The notes under the pieces: generated by a model
Told to the model about the DNA's origin: nothing
Database searches by the model: none
The model's input: the letters and a program-made list of their open reading frames with translations, nothing else
In this document: in pieces, positions 1 to 7,839 of the stretch
Layout: every line of letters starts with the position of its first letter
Numbering within the stretch: position 1 is the first letter of the stretch
NCBI GenBank assembly: GCA_022729635.1
Contig: DZAU01000015.1
Span: forward strand, 1-36,992
Length of the DNA: 36,992 nucleotides
Source: Flavobacterium psychrophilum
GTDB taxonomy: Bacteria > Bacteroidota > Bacteroidia > Flavobacteriales > Flavobacteriaceae
Direction: 5' to 3'
Position numbers and translations under genes: made by a program

Positions 1-13
1 ATCAATAAAATAT

Positions 14-41
14 TTTGTGAGAGTACATCTTTGTAACTTTG
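14..41 (+). promoter_or_regulatory. Promoter of the TatA/B-like gene
   Basis: A TAACTTTG at 34-41 matches the Bacteroidetes -7 consensus TANNTTTG. TTTG at 14-17 is a candidate -33 element, 16 bases upstream. Transcription would start near 47, giving a leader of about a dozen bases before the ATG at 60. Confidence 0.6.
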
Positions 42-59
42 CAAACTAAAAATAAGATT

Positions 60-527
60 ATGTTTGGAATAGGCGGAGGCGAATTGATTTTTATATTGTT
101 TATTGTTTTAATGCTTTTTGGTTCTGATAAAGTTCCGGAAATGGCTCGTACAATGGGAAAAGCAATGGCACAGTTAAAAAATGCCACAAACGATATAAAA
201 AAAGAAATTCAAAAAGGAGCGATAGACAATGGTTTAGACCAAAAAATGTTGAATGATTTGACCCATAATATCACGTCTGAAATTAATAGTGCCAAAGCAA
301 ATTTACTTGGAAACTCCAATCCTTTGAGAGGGATTTCGGATAATTTTTCTACGGAAGTTGATAAAATCAAAAATAGTATTGTAGATGAAAATACTACTCC
401 TGTAACCGAAATTTCAACTCAAACTGAAATAGAAGTTGAGAACACCACAGAAAATTTAACTTCAGAAACAGCACCAAAAACTGAGGGTGTTGAAGAAATC
501 ATTGGGCCAATAAAACGTAAAAAATAA
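60..527 (+). CDS. Sec-independent translocase TatA/TatB-like subunit
   Basis: The protein has the TatA/TatB fold: one N-terminal membrane helix (about residues 6-21) that starts after a glycine-rich FGIGGGE and ends in FGSDKVPE, then an amphipathic helix (MARTMGKAMAQLK). It would work in twin-arginine export of folded proteins across the inner membrane. At 155 residues it is longer than a usual TatA. The acidic, Thr/Ser/Glu-rich tail (about residues 60-150) is more TatB-like, and I cannot decide between the two. The ATG at 60 is preferred over an in-frame TTG at 39 because the TTG lies inside the -7 box. The stop overlaps the next start (TAATG), so it is translationally coupled to the PAP2 gene. 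No tatC is visible nearby. Confidence 0.85.
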   Translation: MFGIGGGELIFILFIVLMLFGSDKVPEMARTMGKAMAQLKNATNDIKKEIQKGAIDNGLDQKMLNDLTHNITSEINSAKANLLGNSNPLRGISDNFSTEVDKIKNSIVDENTTPVTEISTQTEIEVENTTENLTSETAPKTEGVEEIIGPIKRKK

Positions 528-1090
528 TGTTGGAAAAAATCCTTTCGATTGATACCGAATTATTTATTTTCTTAAATGGTTTAGGCTCCGAAACCTATGA
601 CGGACTTTGGCTGATAATTACCAAACAAACCAGCTGGATTCCGTTTTTTTTGTTCTTGTTATATTTGATTTACAGTAAGTTAGGAACCAAAAATACTTTG
701 TATTTATTGCTATTCGTGGCAATTTTATTGGTTTTTACAGACCAAATCACAAACTTGTTCAAAAATAGCGTTCAAAGATTGCGACCGTGCAACAATCCCG
801 AAATAAATTCTTTTATTCGAATAGTACAATCCCGAAAATCTTATAGTTTTTTCTCCGGTCACGCAGCAAACACAATGGCGGTTGCTACATTTTTATACCT
901 TATTTTCAAGAGAAATTTCAAATACTTATGGCTGTTGTTTTTGTGGCCTTTAATCTTCGCTTATAGCCGAATATATCTGGGATTGCATTATCCGTTAGAT
1001 ATTATTTGTGGATATTTATGCGGATTAATTTTAGGTTATTTGATGTTCAAATTGTATCAAATTGCACAGAAGAAAAATTTTTCAGTTTAA
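527..1090 (+). CDS. PAP2-family membrane phosphatase
   Basis: This is an integral membrane phosphatase of the PAP2/PgpB family. The three signature motifs are present: K79-x6-R86-P87, FSGH at 109-112 (Phe in place of the usual Pro, His112 the catalytic acid/base) and S147-R-x5-H154-x3-D158, where His154 is the nucleophile. Several hydrophobic helices surround them. Family members remove phosphate from lipid phosphates such as undecaprenyl pyrophosphate or phosphatidylglycerol phosphate. A role in recycling the cell-wall carrier is plausible, but the substrate cannot be read from sequence. The start overlaps the upstream stop by one base, so it is co-transcribed with the TatA/B-like gene. It ends six bases before the end of a convergent gene. 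Confidence 0.88.
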   Translation: MLEKILSIDTELFIFLNGLGSETYDGLWLIITKQTSWIPFFLFLLYLIYSKLGTKNTLYLLLFVAILLVFTDQITNLFKNSVQRLRPCNNPEINSFIRIVQSRKSYSFFSGHAANTMAVATFLYLIFKRNFKYLWLLFLWPLIFAYSRIYLGLHYPLDIICGYLCGLILGYLMFKLYQIAQKKNFSV

Positions 1091-1096
1091 AGTCAT

Positions 1097-1738
1097 TTAC
1101 AAAACCCGACTTACCGTCAATCCATCGCGAATAGGCAATAAAACACTTTCTACTCTAGGATCGTTTTTCAATAATTGATTGTACTCTACAAGGATTTTTG
1201 TACTTAAATCGTTCGGTTGTAAAGGTTCGAGAACTTTTCCACTCCACAACACATTGTCCGATAAAATAATTCCTCCATTATTCATTTTTGGAACAATCAT
1301 TTCAAAGTAGTTGATGTAATTTTCCTTATCGGCATCAATAAAGACTAAATCAAATTTAAAATCCAAAGTTGGAATAATAGCAACGGCTTCCCCAAGATGT
1401 TGCACAATTTGGTTTCCCCAAGGCGATTTATCAAAATATTTTCGCTGAAAATCTACCAATTCTTCCTTGATGTCAATCGTGTGAAGAGTTCCATTTTTCT
1501 GCATTCCTTCGCATAAACATAAGGCCGAATATCCTGTATATGTTCCAATTTCGAGGATATTTACCGGGCGAATCAGTTTTGAAAGCATACTCAAAACGCG
1601 TCCTTGAAAATGTCCGCTCAGCATTCGAGGCAGTAAAACTTTCTGATAAGTTTCTTTGTTTAAAGCGGCAAGTAATTCTGGTTCTTTTTGTGAATGTTGC
1701 TCGATATAATCTTCTAATTCTTGGGAAATGAAATGCAT
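1097..1738 (-). CDS. SAM-dependent O-methyltransferase (class I)
   Basis: The protein is a 213-residue class I methyltransferase of the caffeoyl-CoA/catechol O-methyltransferase type. The SAM-binding motif I is ILEIGTYTGYSAL (about residues 61-73). The acidic loop FIDADKENY and the downstream SDNVLW carry the Asp/Asn residues that bind the divalent metal in this family. Bacterial members methylate small catechol-like hydroxyls, or in some cases tRNA (TrmR); which applies here is not visible. The open frame reaches 1765, but the ATG at 1738 begins the usual N-terminus (MHFISQELEDYI) and follows an A-rich leader and a -7 box. It converges with the PAP2 gene. Confidence 0.85.
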   Translation of the reverse strand: MHFISQELEDYIEQHSQKEPELLAALNKETYQKVLLPRMLSGHFQGRVLSMLSKLIRPVNILEIGTYTGYSALCLCEGMQKNGTLHTIDIKEELVDFQRKYFDKSPWGNQIVQHLGEAVAIIPTLDFKFDLVFIDADKENYINYFEMIVPKMNNGGIILSDNVLWSGKVLEPLQPNDLSTKILVEYNQLLKNDPRVESVLLPIRDGLTVSRVL

Positions 1739-1753
1739 TTTTTTAATTTTTGT

Positions 1754-1761
1754 CAAAGTTA
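1754..1761 (-). promoter_or_regulatory. -7 box of the O-methyltransferase gene
   Basis: On the minus strand this reads TAACTTTG, a full match to TANNTTTG, 16 bases before the ATG at 1738. No well-spaced -33 TTG is clear. Confidence 0.5.
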
Positions 1762-1826
1762 TCAAATTATCAAATCAACACACGAGCATTTATGCGAATT
1801 GATGGAATAAATCAACAAATAGTCAT

Positions 1827-1834
1827 TAAATTTG
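1827..1834 (+). promoter_or_regulatory. -7 box of rlmN
   Basis: TAAATTTG matches TANNTTTG and ends only four bases before the rlmN ATG at 1839. Transcription would begin at or within a base or two of the start codon. The nearest TTG (1799-1801) is 25 bases upstream, slightly too far for the consensus. Confidence 0.5.
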
Positions 1835-1838
1835 TGGC

Positions 1839-2903
1839 ATGCAAATCGAGAAAAAAGATATTAGAGCCTTATCTAAAGAACAATTACGAGAATTTTTTGT
1901 TGCCAATGGCGATCAGGCTTTTCGTGGTAATCAAGTTTATGAATGGCTTTGGAGCAAAGGGGCACACCGTTTTGATGATATGACTAATGTCTCGAAATCG
2001 ACTCGCGAAATGCTCGAAAAAAACTTTGTGATAAATCATATCAAAGTCGATACAATGCAGCGCAGCGAAGACGGAACCGTAAAAAATGCAGTTCGTTTGT
2101 ACGATGGTTTGGTGGTAGAAAGTGTTTTGATTCCAACAAATACAAGAACAACAGCTTGTGTTTCGAGTCAAGTGGGTTGTAGTTTAGATTGCAATTTTTG
2201 CGCCACGGCACGATTAAAAAGAATGCGAAATCTGGAACCCGGAGAAATTTATGATCAGGTAATCGCTATCGACAAGGAAAGCCGTTTGTATTACAATCAT
2301 CCATTGTCAAATATCGTTTTTATGGGAATGGGAGAACCGCTCATGAATTATAATAATGTAATGAAAGCCATCGAAATGATTACTTCGGATGAAGGTTTGG
2401 GAATGTCACCAAAACGGATTACGGTTTCGACTTCTGGGATTCCAAAAATGATAAAAAAACTGGCAGATGATGAGGTAAAATTTAATTTGGCAGTTTCCTT
2501 ACATTCTGCCATTGATGAAATTCGTTCCAAGATTATGCCTTTCAGTGAAAGTTTTCCTTTGGCAGATTTAAGAGAATCATTAGAATATTGGTACAAGAAA
2601 ACCAAAAGTAAAATTTCTTTTGAATATGTGGTTTGGAAAGGGATTAACGACAATAAAGAATCTATTGATGCTTTGGTAAAATTCTGTAAATACGTTCCTT
2701 GCAAAGTCAACCTGATTGAATACAATCCTATTGATGATGGAGAGCATGACTGCCAACAGGCAAGTTTTCAGCAAGCTTCAGAAGAGTCCATCAATGCATA
2801 CATAAAAGCTCTTGAAGTCAATGATATTGTTGTAAAAGTGAGAAGAAGCCGAGGAAAAGACATTGATGCTGCTTGCGGTCAATTGGCCAATAAAGAAGCA
2901 TAA
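1839..2903 (+). CDS. rlmN: 23S rRNA (adenine2503-C2)/tRNA methyltransferase RlmN
   Basis: RlmN is a radical-SAM enzyme that methylates C2 of A2503 in 23S rRNA and of A37 in some tRNAs. The cluster motif is C114-x3-C118-x2-C121 (GCSLDCNFCATA). The second catalytic cysteine, which carries the methyl intermediate, is Cys346 in DIDAACGQL near the C-terminus. GMGEPLMN and SVSLHS-like segments match the family. The length of 354 residues is normal. The ATG at 1839 gives the expected N-terminus, although the -7 box ends four bases upstream. It appears to be a single-gene unit. Confidence 0.96.
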   Translation: MQIEKKDIRALSKEQLREFFVANGDQAFRGNQVYEWLWSKGAHRFDDMTNVSKSTREMLEKNFVINHIKVDTMQRSEDGTVKNAVRLYDGLVVESVLIPTNTRTTACVSSQVGCSLDCNFCATARLKRMRNLEPGEIYDQVIAIDKESRLYYNHPLSNIVFMGMGEPLMNYNNVMKAIEMITSDEGLGMSPKRITVSTSGIPKMIKKLADDEVKFNLAVSLHSAIDEIRSKIMPFSESFPLADLRESLEYWYKKTKSKISFEYVVWKGINDNKESIDALVKFCKYVPCKVNLIEYNPIDDGEHDCQQASFQQASEESINAYIKALEVNDIVVKVRRSRGKDIDAACGQLANKEA

Positions 2904-3075
2904 TATACGAATTATTTAACACTATAAATTGCAATCTTCATCATTTTTTGAAATCTTACGAACTGCAAAAATCAATGAGAACAAAAAATTATTTCAATTC
3001 CAAAAAAACTGTTTTCAAAACAAGGAAGTTACTGTAACATTTGTTGCAGTAAGAATAATTTTAACTATTGATATT

Positions 3076-3092
3076 TGTCATATTTTATGACA
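3076..3092 (+). promoter_or_regulatory. Palindromic operator candidate before the copper-receptor operon
   Basis: TGTCATA-TTT-TATGACA is a perfect 7-bp inverted repeat with a 3-base spacer. It is centred about 23 bases upstream of the -7 box, over the expected -33 region, where a bound repressor would block RNA polymerase. The regulator is not identified. Confidence 0.5.
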
Positions 3093-3103
3093 TTCACATT
3101 ACT

Positions 3104-3111
3104 TACCTTTG
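3104..3111 (+). promoter_or_regulatory. -7 box of the copper-receptor operon
   Basis: TACCTTTG matches TANNTTTG, 17 bases before the TTG start codon at 3129. The -33 region is occupied by the palindrome at 3076-3092 rather than by a clear TTG. Confidence 0.55.
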
Positions 3112-3128
3112 TTTAAAAGCTTATTTTT

Positions 3129-3518
3129 TTGAAAACGTTACTAAATTACATTCTTATTTTGGTTTTCTTGTTCTCTATATTATTCTATAATTTTAGAATG
3201 ACTTATGGAGTACTTAATTATTCGTTGAACAATAGTGAATTTACAGAAAAATATTGTGAGAACAAGGCTAAACCTGTTATGAAATGTAATGGTAAATGTA
3301 AATTGGCTAAACTCGCAAAAGAAACCGAAAAGAACGATAGCGATAAAAATATTTCTATCGAAAAAGAACTGGAATTGTATTTTCAACCTATTAAAAGCAT
3401 TGATTTTGTGGTTTTTTTACCTAAAAAAAATGCCATAAAGTCAAAATGCCAACTTCATAATTCCAATCCAACAGAACCCGATTATCGCCCTCCTAATTAT
3501 TGTTTTTCATTATCTTAA
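3129..3518 (+). CDS. Small Cys-rich membrane-anchored protein, probable copper-handling partner
   Basis: The 129-residue protein has an N-terminal hydrophobic segment (about residues 5-20) followed by C43-x7-M51-x-C53-x3-C57 in a Lys-rich stretch. The spacing of Cys and Met suggests soft-metal binding. I know similar small proteins beside TonB receptors in Bacteroidetes but not a proven function. The start is TTG: it gives the hydrophobic signal/anchor directly, and the first in-frame ATG (residue 24) would destroy it. A -7 box lies 17 bases upstream. The receptor gene starts 35 bases downstream with no terminator between, so the two are co-transcribed. A role in passing copper to, or regulating, the receptor is inference. 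Confidence 0.7.
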   Translation: MKTLLNYILILVFLFSILFYNFRMTYGVLNYSLNNSEFTEKYCENKAKPVMKCNGKCKLAKLAKETEKNDSDKNISIEKELELYFQPIKSIDFVVFLPKKNAIKSKCQLHNSNPTEPDYRPPNYCFSLS

Positions 3519-3553
3519 AATAAAAATCAATATTAAATTTTTAAAACATAACA

Positions 3554-5671
3554 ATGAAAAACACATTCATTATAGCTATGTTGTGGTGTTTTACCGTGTC
3601 TTTAGGGCAAGCTAAAAAAACGGATACTCCTCAAAATAGCAATGATACAATAAAAAAGAAAACAATATTACTTGAAGAAGTAATTGTTACAGGAAATATA
3701 AAAACTGATCCAACACTCACAATTGTTAAACAAGATTTTGCAGAGAAAGTAGTACAACCTAAAAATTCAGGCGAATTATTTTCGGATATTAATGGATTCT
3801 CATTAATTAAAAGAGGAAATTATGCCGTCGATCCCTCATTTAGAGCCAATCAATATGAGCAACTTAATGTGCAATATGATGGCGGAACCAAAGCTTTTCA
3901 CGCTTGTCCCAACCGAATGGATCCCATTACGACACTGGTAAACCCTGAAGAAGTCACTAAAATTGAAATTATCAAAGGACCCTTTTCTGTTCGTTACGGA
4001 AACACATTTGGAGGTGTAATCAATTTGGTTACTCAAAACGGAAATGCAACCGGAAAAACCTTTGGAGGTTCAATATCTTCGGGTTATGAAAGCAACGGAA
4101 ATTCGTTCGTAAATATGCTGCAATTATCAAGTGATATGAAGAAATTTGATATTCTCGGGGATTTGAGTTATCGCGATTATGGAAATTATAAAGATGGCAA
4201 CCAAAACGAAATTCCTTCTTCTTTTAAAAGTTTTGGATATGGAATTAAAATGGGTTATGAATTTACCGAAAACCAACGCTTGCAGGCGAATTTTCGCCAG
4301 AACTTTGGTCGTGATGTTTTACACGCAGGTTTGCCTATGGATACCGACGAAGACAATAGCAGTATCGGTAGTTTAGATTATATGTACAAAGGAAATTCTT
4401 CTGTTTTTAAAGGGTTAACTGCCAAAGTTTATTATTCATTTGTCGATCATATAATGAACAACTACAACAGACCTGCCTTTGCAACTAGTGAAGCCATTGC
4501 AAAAGTAAACGCAACGACTTATGGTGGAAAGTTAGAAACAGAATGGGATTTGTCTCCAAAATTGAAATTATTTTCAGGAATCGACATGGTAAATCTATCT
4601 CGAGATGGGGGAAGAGATAGGATCGTAAAGAAAACGACGGCAGGAGTTCCTTTGCCAAAGCCTTTAGCTTTTTATGATAAAATTTGGCAGGACAGCTACA
4701 ATAATACTTTTGGGACTTTTGCCGAAGCCAAATGGTTTTTATCGGATAAATCTATCGTTAATTTAGGAGCAAGAGTTGATTTTATTACTTCGGAAGCTAA
4801 AGATTTAGACGCTAGTTTTGCTAAATTATATCCCAATATAGAGAAACGAAACGAGACTAATTTTAGCGGAACCGTCTCTTACAAAAGGTTGATTTCTCCA
4901 AACTACACATTGGAAATAGCTTTTGGTAGAGGCACTCGTGCAGCAAATATCGAAGAGCGTTTTATAGCCTATTTTAATGTGGGAAGAGATCCGTATGAGT
5001 ATATTGGTAATCCGAATTTAAAAGCTGAAACCAATAATCAATTCGAAATTGGTCTTACAGGAAAAGAAAAAATGAATGGCGTTTTTAACCAAATTAAATT
5101 TGGCGGCTCTGTCTATTATTCGATATATGAGAATTATATATTAGCCGTGGTTGATGAATCTCTTATTCGAAAATACAACCCAACAACGCCACCAATTCAT
5201 CCAAAAGTATTTCAAAATATCGATAACGCTTTTAAAACAGGATTTGAAGTTTTTGGAGATTTAAAATTTGCAAACTATTTTAATTTCTTAACTGAAGTTT
5301 CTTATGTTTATACCGAAAATAAAGACTTTAACGAAAGTTTACCATTAACTCCTCCATTAGTCACTCGATTGAAATTAAGTTATGAAAAAGGAAAATTCTG
5401 GACATCGGCACAATATACTTTAACTGCTAAACAACCTAAAATAGCGCTTTCTTATGATGAAATTGCCACTCAAAGTTATGAAGTTATGGATTTAAAAGCG
5501 GGATTTAAACCCTTCGAAAAGTTGAATATTGGTATGGGAGTTCTGAATCTTTTTGACCAATATTATAACAATCACTTAACCTTTGCGTTTAATAATCAAG
5601 CTGATTATGGTAGAGTGCCGATTACAGAACCGGGACGAAATTTTACTTTTTTTGTAAATTATAAGTTTTAG
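3554..5671 (+). CDS. TonB-dependent copper receptor, OprC-like
   Basis: This is a 705-residue outer-membrane TonB-dependent receptor. It has a signal peptide (about residues 1-20), a TonB-box-like EEVIVTG (41-47), a plug domain (about 60-165) and a 22-strand-type barrel ending in an aromatic C-terminal strand (FFVNYKF). It carries both halves of the copper site described for Pseudomonas OprC: CxxxM as C118-PNR-M122 in the plug and HxM as H299-I-M301 in an early barrel loop. That makes copper the likely substrate. Energy would come from TonB-ExbBD encoded elsewhere. It shares an operon with the small Cys-rich protein and is followed by a strong terminator. A different substrate is possible but less likely given both motifs. 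Confidence 0.88.
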   Translation: MKNTFIIAMLWCFTVSLGQAKKTDTPQNSNDTIKKKTILLEEVIVTGNIKTDPTLTIVKQDFAEKVVQPKNSGELFSDINGFSLIKRGNYAVDPSFRANQYEQLNVQYDGGTKAFHACPNRMDPITTLVNPEEVTKIEIIKGPFSVRYGNTFGGVINLVTQNGNATGKTFGGSISSGYESNGNSFVNMLQLSSDMKKFDILGDLSYRDYGNYKDGNQNEIPSSFKSFGYGIKMGYEFTENQRLQANFRQNFGRDVLHAGLPMDTDEDNSSIGSLDYMYKGNSSVFKGLTAKVYYSFVDHIMNNYNRPAFATSEAIAKVNATTYGGKLETEWDLSPKLKLFSGIDMVNLSRDGGRDRIVKKTTAGVPLPKPLAFYDKIWQDSYNNTFGTFAEAKWFLSDKSIVNLGARVDFITSEAKDLDASFAKLYPNIEKRNETNFSGTVSYKRLISPNYTLEIAFGRGTRAANIEERFIAYFNVGRDPYEYIGNPNLKAETNNQFEIGLTGKEKMNGVFNQIKFGGSVYYSIYENYILAVVDESLIRKYNPTTPPIHPKVFQNIDNAFKTGFEVFGDLKFANYFNFLTEVSYVYTENKDFNESLPLTPPLVTRLKLSYEKGKFWTSAQYTLTAKQPKIALSYDEIATQSYEVMDLKAGFKPFEKLNIGMGVLNLFDQYYNNHLTFAFNNQADYGRVPITEPGRNFTFFVNYKF

Positions 5672-5685
5672 TAAAGCAGACTTTA

Positions 5686-5717
5686 AAAGGGATTTCTATT
5701 AAGGAATCCCTTTTTTT
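5686..5717 (+). terminator. Rho-independent terminator of the copper-receptor operon
   Basis: AAAGGGATT (5686-5694) pairs with AATCCCTTT (5705-5713), and the stem extends by a U-G and a C-G pair to a 6-base loop. A run of seven T follows. It begins 15 bases after the receptor stop. Confidence 0.85.
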
Positions 5718-5804
5718 ATTCCAATTATTTGACCGATTTCTTCCGACTATACAATCATAGTAAATATCTATTGTTGTATAAAATATTATAAATAAAAATT
5801 ATGA

Positions 5805-5824
5805 TTTGTAACTTGTGTTACAAA
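5805..5824 (+). promoter_or_regulatory. Perfect palindrome upstream of the peroxiredoxin promoter
   Basis: TTTGTAAC-TTGT-GTTACAAA is an 8-bp inverted repeat with a 4-base spacer, the geometry of Crp/Fnr-family dimer sites. Its centre (5814.5) is about 33 bases upstream of the middle of the -7 box, so near -40 from the predicted start. That is the position of a class II activator site. The regulator is not identified. Confidence 0.6.
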
Positions 5825-5843
5825 AAGAAAAGAATGCCTGAAT

Positions 5844-5851
5844 TACTTTTG
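5844..5851 (+). promoter_or_regulatory. -7 box of the peroxiredoxin gene
   Basis: TACTTTTG matches TANNTTTG. It lies 38 bases before the ATG at 5890. No good -33 TTG is present, which fits a promoter that relies on an activator at the palindrome 20 bases upstream. Confidence 0.55.
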
Positions 5852-5889
5852 ACCCATAAAATAAGTAATAATTTAAAACTACAAATTGT

Positions 5890-6594
5890 ATGGAAGAACA
5901 AGCAACCTTTATGCCAAGAATAGGAGAAAAAGCACCCGAATTTACAGCGGTAACTACGCAAGGAACAATCAATTTCCCGAAAGATTATGAAGGAAAATGG
6001 GTAGTTTTTTTCAGTCATCCTGCTGATTTTACTCCCGTATGTACCTCAGAGTTTATGACTTTTGCACACATGGAAAAACAGTTTAATGATGCTAATTGTG
6101 ATTTATTAGGATTGTCGATTGACGGATTGTACAGCCATATTGCTTGGTTGAGAACAATCAAAGAAAAAATTGAATTCAAAGAAATGAAAGATATTGAAGT
6201 GAAATTCCCTTTGATTGAAGACATTACGATGGAAATATCAAAAAGATACGGGATGATACAACCTGGTGAGAGTAGTACCAAAGCCGTAAGAGCCGTGTTT
6301 TTTGTAGATCCAAAAGGAATAATCAGAACGATTATATATTATCCATTGAGCATTGGTCGAAATTTTCAAGAAATTTACAGAGTCATTATTGCTTTACAAA
6401 CAGCAGATGCTTTTGATGTTGCCTGCCCAGCAGATTGGCAACCTGGTGATGATGTAATTGTTCCAACAGCAGGTTCTTGTGGAGTTGCAAAAGAACGTAT
6501 GGAAAATGACGATTCTTTGGACTGTAAAGATTGGTTTTTTTGCACCAAAAAACTAGATAAAGATTTGGTGTTGAAAACGGTATTGAAAAAGTAA
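5890..6594 (+). CDS. Peroxiredoxin, Prx6/archaeal-type AhpC-TSA family
   Basis: The enzyme reduces hydrogen peroxide and organic peroxides. The peroxidatic cysteine is Cys51 in PADFTPVCTSE, with the conserved Pro/Thr beside it. At 234 residues, with the long C-terminal arm, it belongs to the Prx6 group. The arm carries C197, C212 and C218. The six-residue spacing of C212 and C218 resembles the resolving-cysteine pair of archaeal Prx6-type enzymes, so it may use a disulfide relay rather than act as a strict 1-Cys enzyme. The CDS sits alone behind a palindrome-controlled promoter and ends at a strong bidirectional terminator. Induction by oxidative or nitrosative stress is inference. Confidence 0.92.
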   Translation: MEEQATFMPRIGEKAPEFTAVTTQGTINFPKDYEGKWVVFFSHPADFTPVCTSEFMTFAHMEKQFNDANCDLLGLSIDGLYSHIAWLRTIKEKIEFKEMKDIEVKFPLIEDITMEISKRYGMIQPGESSTKAVRAVFFVDPKGIIRTIIYYPLSIGRNFQEIYRVIIALQTADAFDVACPADWQPGDDVIVPTAGSCGVAKERMENDDSLDCKDWFFCTKKLDKDLVLKTVLKK

Positions 6595-6612
6595 AACTTT
6601 TTATAGGACAAA

Positions 6613-6651
6613 AAAAAGAAGTCGTCTCAAATACTGAGACGACTTCTTTTT
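6613..6651. terminator. Bidirectional terminator between convergent genes
   Basis: GAAGTCGTCTCA (6618-6629) and TGAGACGACTTC (6635-6646) form a perfect 12-bp stem with a 5-base loop. It is flanked by A5 on the left and T5 on the right, so it can work for the peroxiredoxin gene (+) and for the lipoprotein gene (-), which ends at 6671. Confidence 0.9.
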
Positions 6652-6670
6652 ATTTAAATTCACTCTTCAC

Positions 6671-7534
6671 TTATTTTCTAAGTTCAATTTCTTTTGCAAT
6701 TCCATTTATGGTAATGGTTGCCAGATTATCACACTCTCCATTTCCGTAATCTAAAGTGGCTTTTGCATCATTTTTTTCTATTTCAACAATTCCTTTTACA
6801 GCGAAAGGCATTTTACAGCTCATCACAAATCGCAATGCATTTTCTTTCGTGGTGGTAAATGTATATTTTTCACCATTAGGGAAAGTAGTGATATGGTATC
6901 CCCAAACTAAGAAAACATTGTCTTCCCATTTGTCGATTGTAGTGTAACCTTCAACCATTTCTCTAACTCTTGTTCCAATTCTTGTATAAATTTTGCCGTC
7001 AGCAAAGGTGATTTTTAAATCTATAGAGTGAGTTGTCACTGGATGAATGTTTGGATTTAAATCGGTACTTTTCAATTCATGAGTAATGGTTTTAGTTCCT
7101 TCAATCAACTTGCCATTATGATAAAATCCAACCAAAGAATAAGTAATGGTTTTTATTGGAGTGGTAAAGTTTTTAGAAAAACTAACAATAATTTTTCCCT
7201 TCACAATGTTTCCGTTGTGTAAAGTACAGCCTTCAGTACCAAAATCTATGGTTCTAGTCCAAGTGTCATTTGTTAAAACAGTTGTAATTTTAGCACAAGT
7301 TGGCAACATACTTACCATTGCTACGCTAGTTTTACTGGTCATGCTTTTTTGCATCTCAAACTGATCCTCTGCAATAATCGAAACATCATCTACTGAAGCA
7401 TCAATATCTGAATTCACAACAACAGCATCTGTTGTGATTCCTGCCGAAGCTTGATTAACGGGTTCATCTGTACTACATCCAATAAAAAAAGAAACAGATA
7501 GTAGTGTGGCAATTAATAAAATTTTTGTTTTCAT
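6671..7534 (-). CDS. Hypothetical lipoprotein
   Basis: This is a 287-residue protein with a clear lipoprotein signal: MKTKILLIATLLSVSFFIG then Cys20, followed by STDE. It would be acylated and sit in the inner or outer membrane. The remainder is beta-rich with many Thr and no recognised domain. Two segments look alike in style (TIDFGTEGCTLHNGNIVKGKI and a later ATLDYGNGECDNLATITING): a short strand, an Asx/Gly turn and a Cys. This may be an internal repeat, with Cys residues that could pair in the periplasm. The open frame extends to 7603, but the ATG at 7534 directly begins the signal peptide. It looks like a single-gene unit. I do not recognise a function. Confidence 0.75.
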   Translation of the reverse strand: MKTKILLIATLLSVSFFIGCSTDEPVNQASAGITTDAVVVNSDIDASVDDVSIIAEDQFEMQKSMTSKTSVAMVSMLPTCAKITTVLTNDTWTRTIDFGTEGCTLHNGNIVKGKIIVSFSKNFTTPIKTITYSLVGFYHNGKLIEGTKTITHELKSTDLNPNIHPVTTHSIDLKITFADGKIYTRIGTRVREMVEGYTTIDKWEDNVFLVWGYHITTFPNGEKYTFTTTKENALRFVMSCKMPFAVKGIVEIEKNDAKATLDYGNGECDNLATITINGIAKEIELRK

Positions 7535-7600
7535 AAATAAATAATTTTTTAGGTTCATCTCTTTGATAGAGAAATTAATAAAAGGTTTAAATGGGGCAAT

Positions 7601-7608
7601 CAAAATTA
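7601..7608 (-). promoter_or_regulatory. -7 box of the lipoprotein gene
   Basis: On the minus strand this reads TAATTTTG, matching TANNTTTG, 66 bases before the ATG at 7534. No clear -33 is seen, so support is moderate. Confidence 0.4.
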
Positions 7609-7823
7609 TTCAAAAAATTAAAAAATAAATGAGTTTTTAGCATATAATCGATGAACTACAGTTTTTTTTGGATTTTTATCTGTTTAATAATCAATTATTT
7701 ATGCACTCAAATTATTGAAAAATTATAAAGTATTAATAATTTGGTAAGATTCATAATGAATATAATTCAAAAAAAACAGTTTTATTTACATTCAAATAGA
7801 CAACGTTTTTTATTCGAAAATAG

Positions 7824-7831
7824 TATATTTG
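7824..7831 (+). promoter_or_regulatory. -7 box of the polyprenyl synthase gene
   Basis: TATATTTG matches TANNTTTG and ends eight bases before the ATG at 7840, so the transcript would have a very short leader or none. No clear -33 TTG is present. Confidence 0.5.
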
Positions 7832-7839
7832 AATTCGAA

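Larger units (their letters stand above)
7535..7839. other. Divergent intergenic region, lipoprotein / polyprenyl synthase
   Basis: These 305 bases hold the two promoters listed separately and AT-rich sequence. A small hairpin (TCTCT-ATCAA-AGAGA on the minus strand, about 7556-7571) lies in the lipoprotein leader. No other gene is seen. The open frame that runs in from 7741 ahead of the synthase start is not supported as coding. Confidence 0.5.

Noticed and set aside
7741..7839. N-terminal extension of the polyprenyl synthase
   Set aside because: The extra 33 residues lie upstream of the -7 box at 7824-7831 and are not part of the family; the ATG at 7840 gives the usual start.
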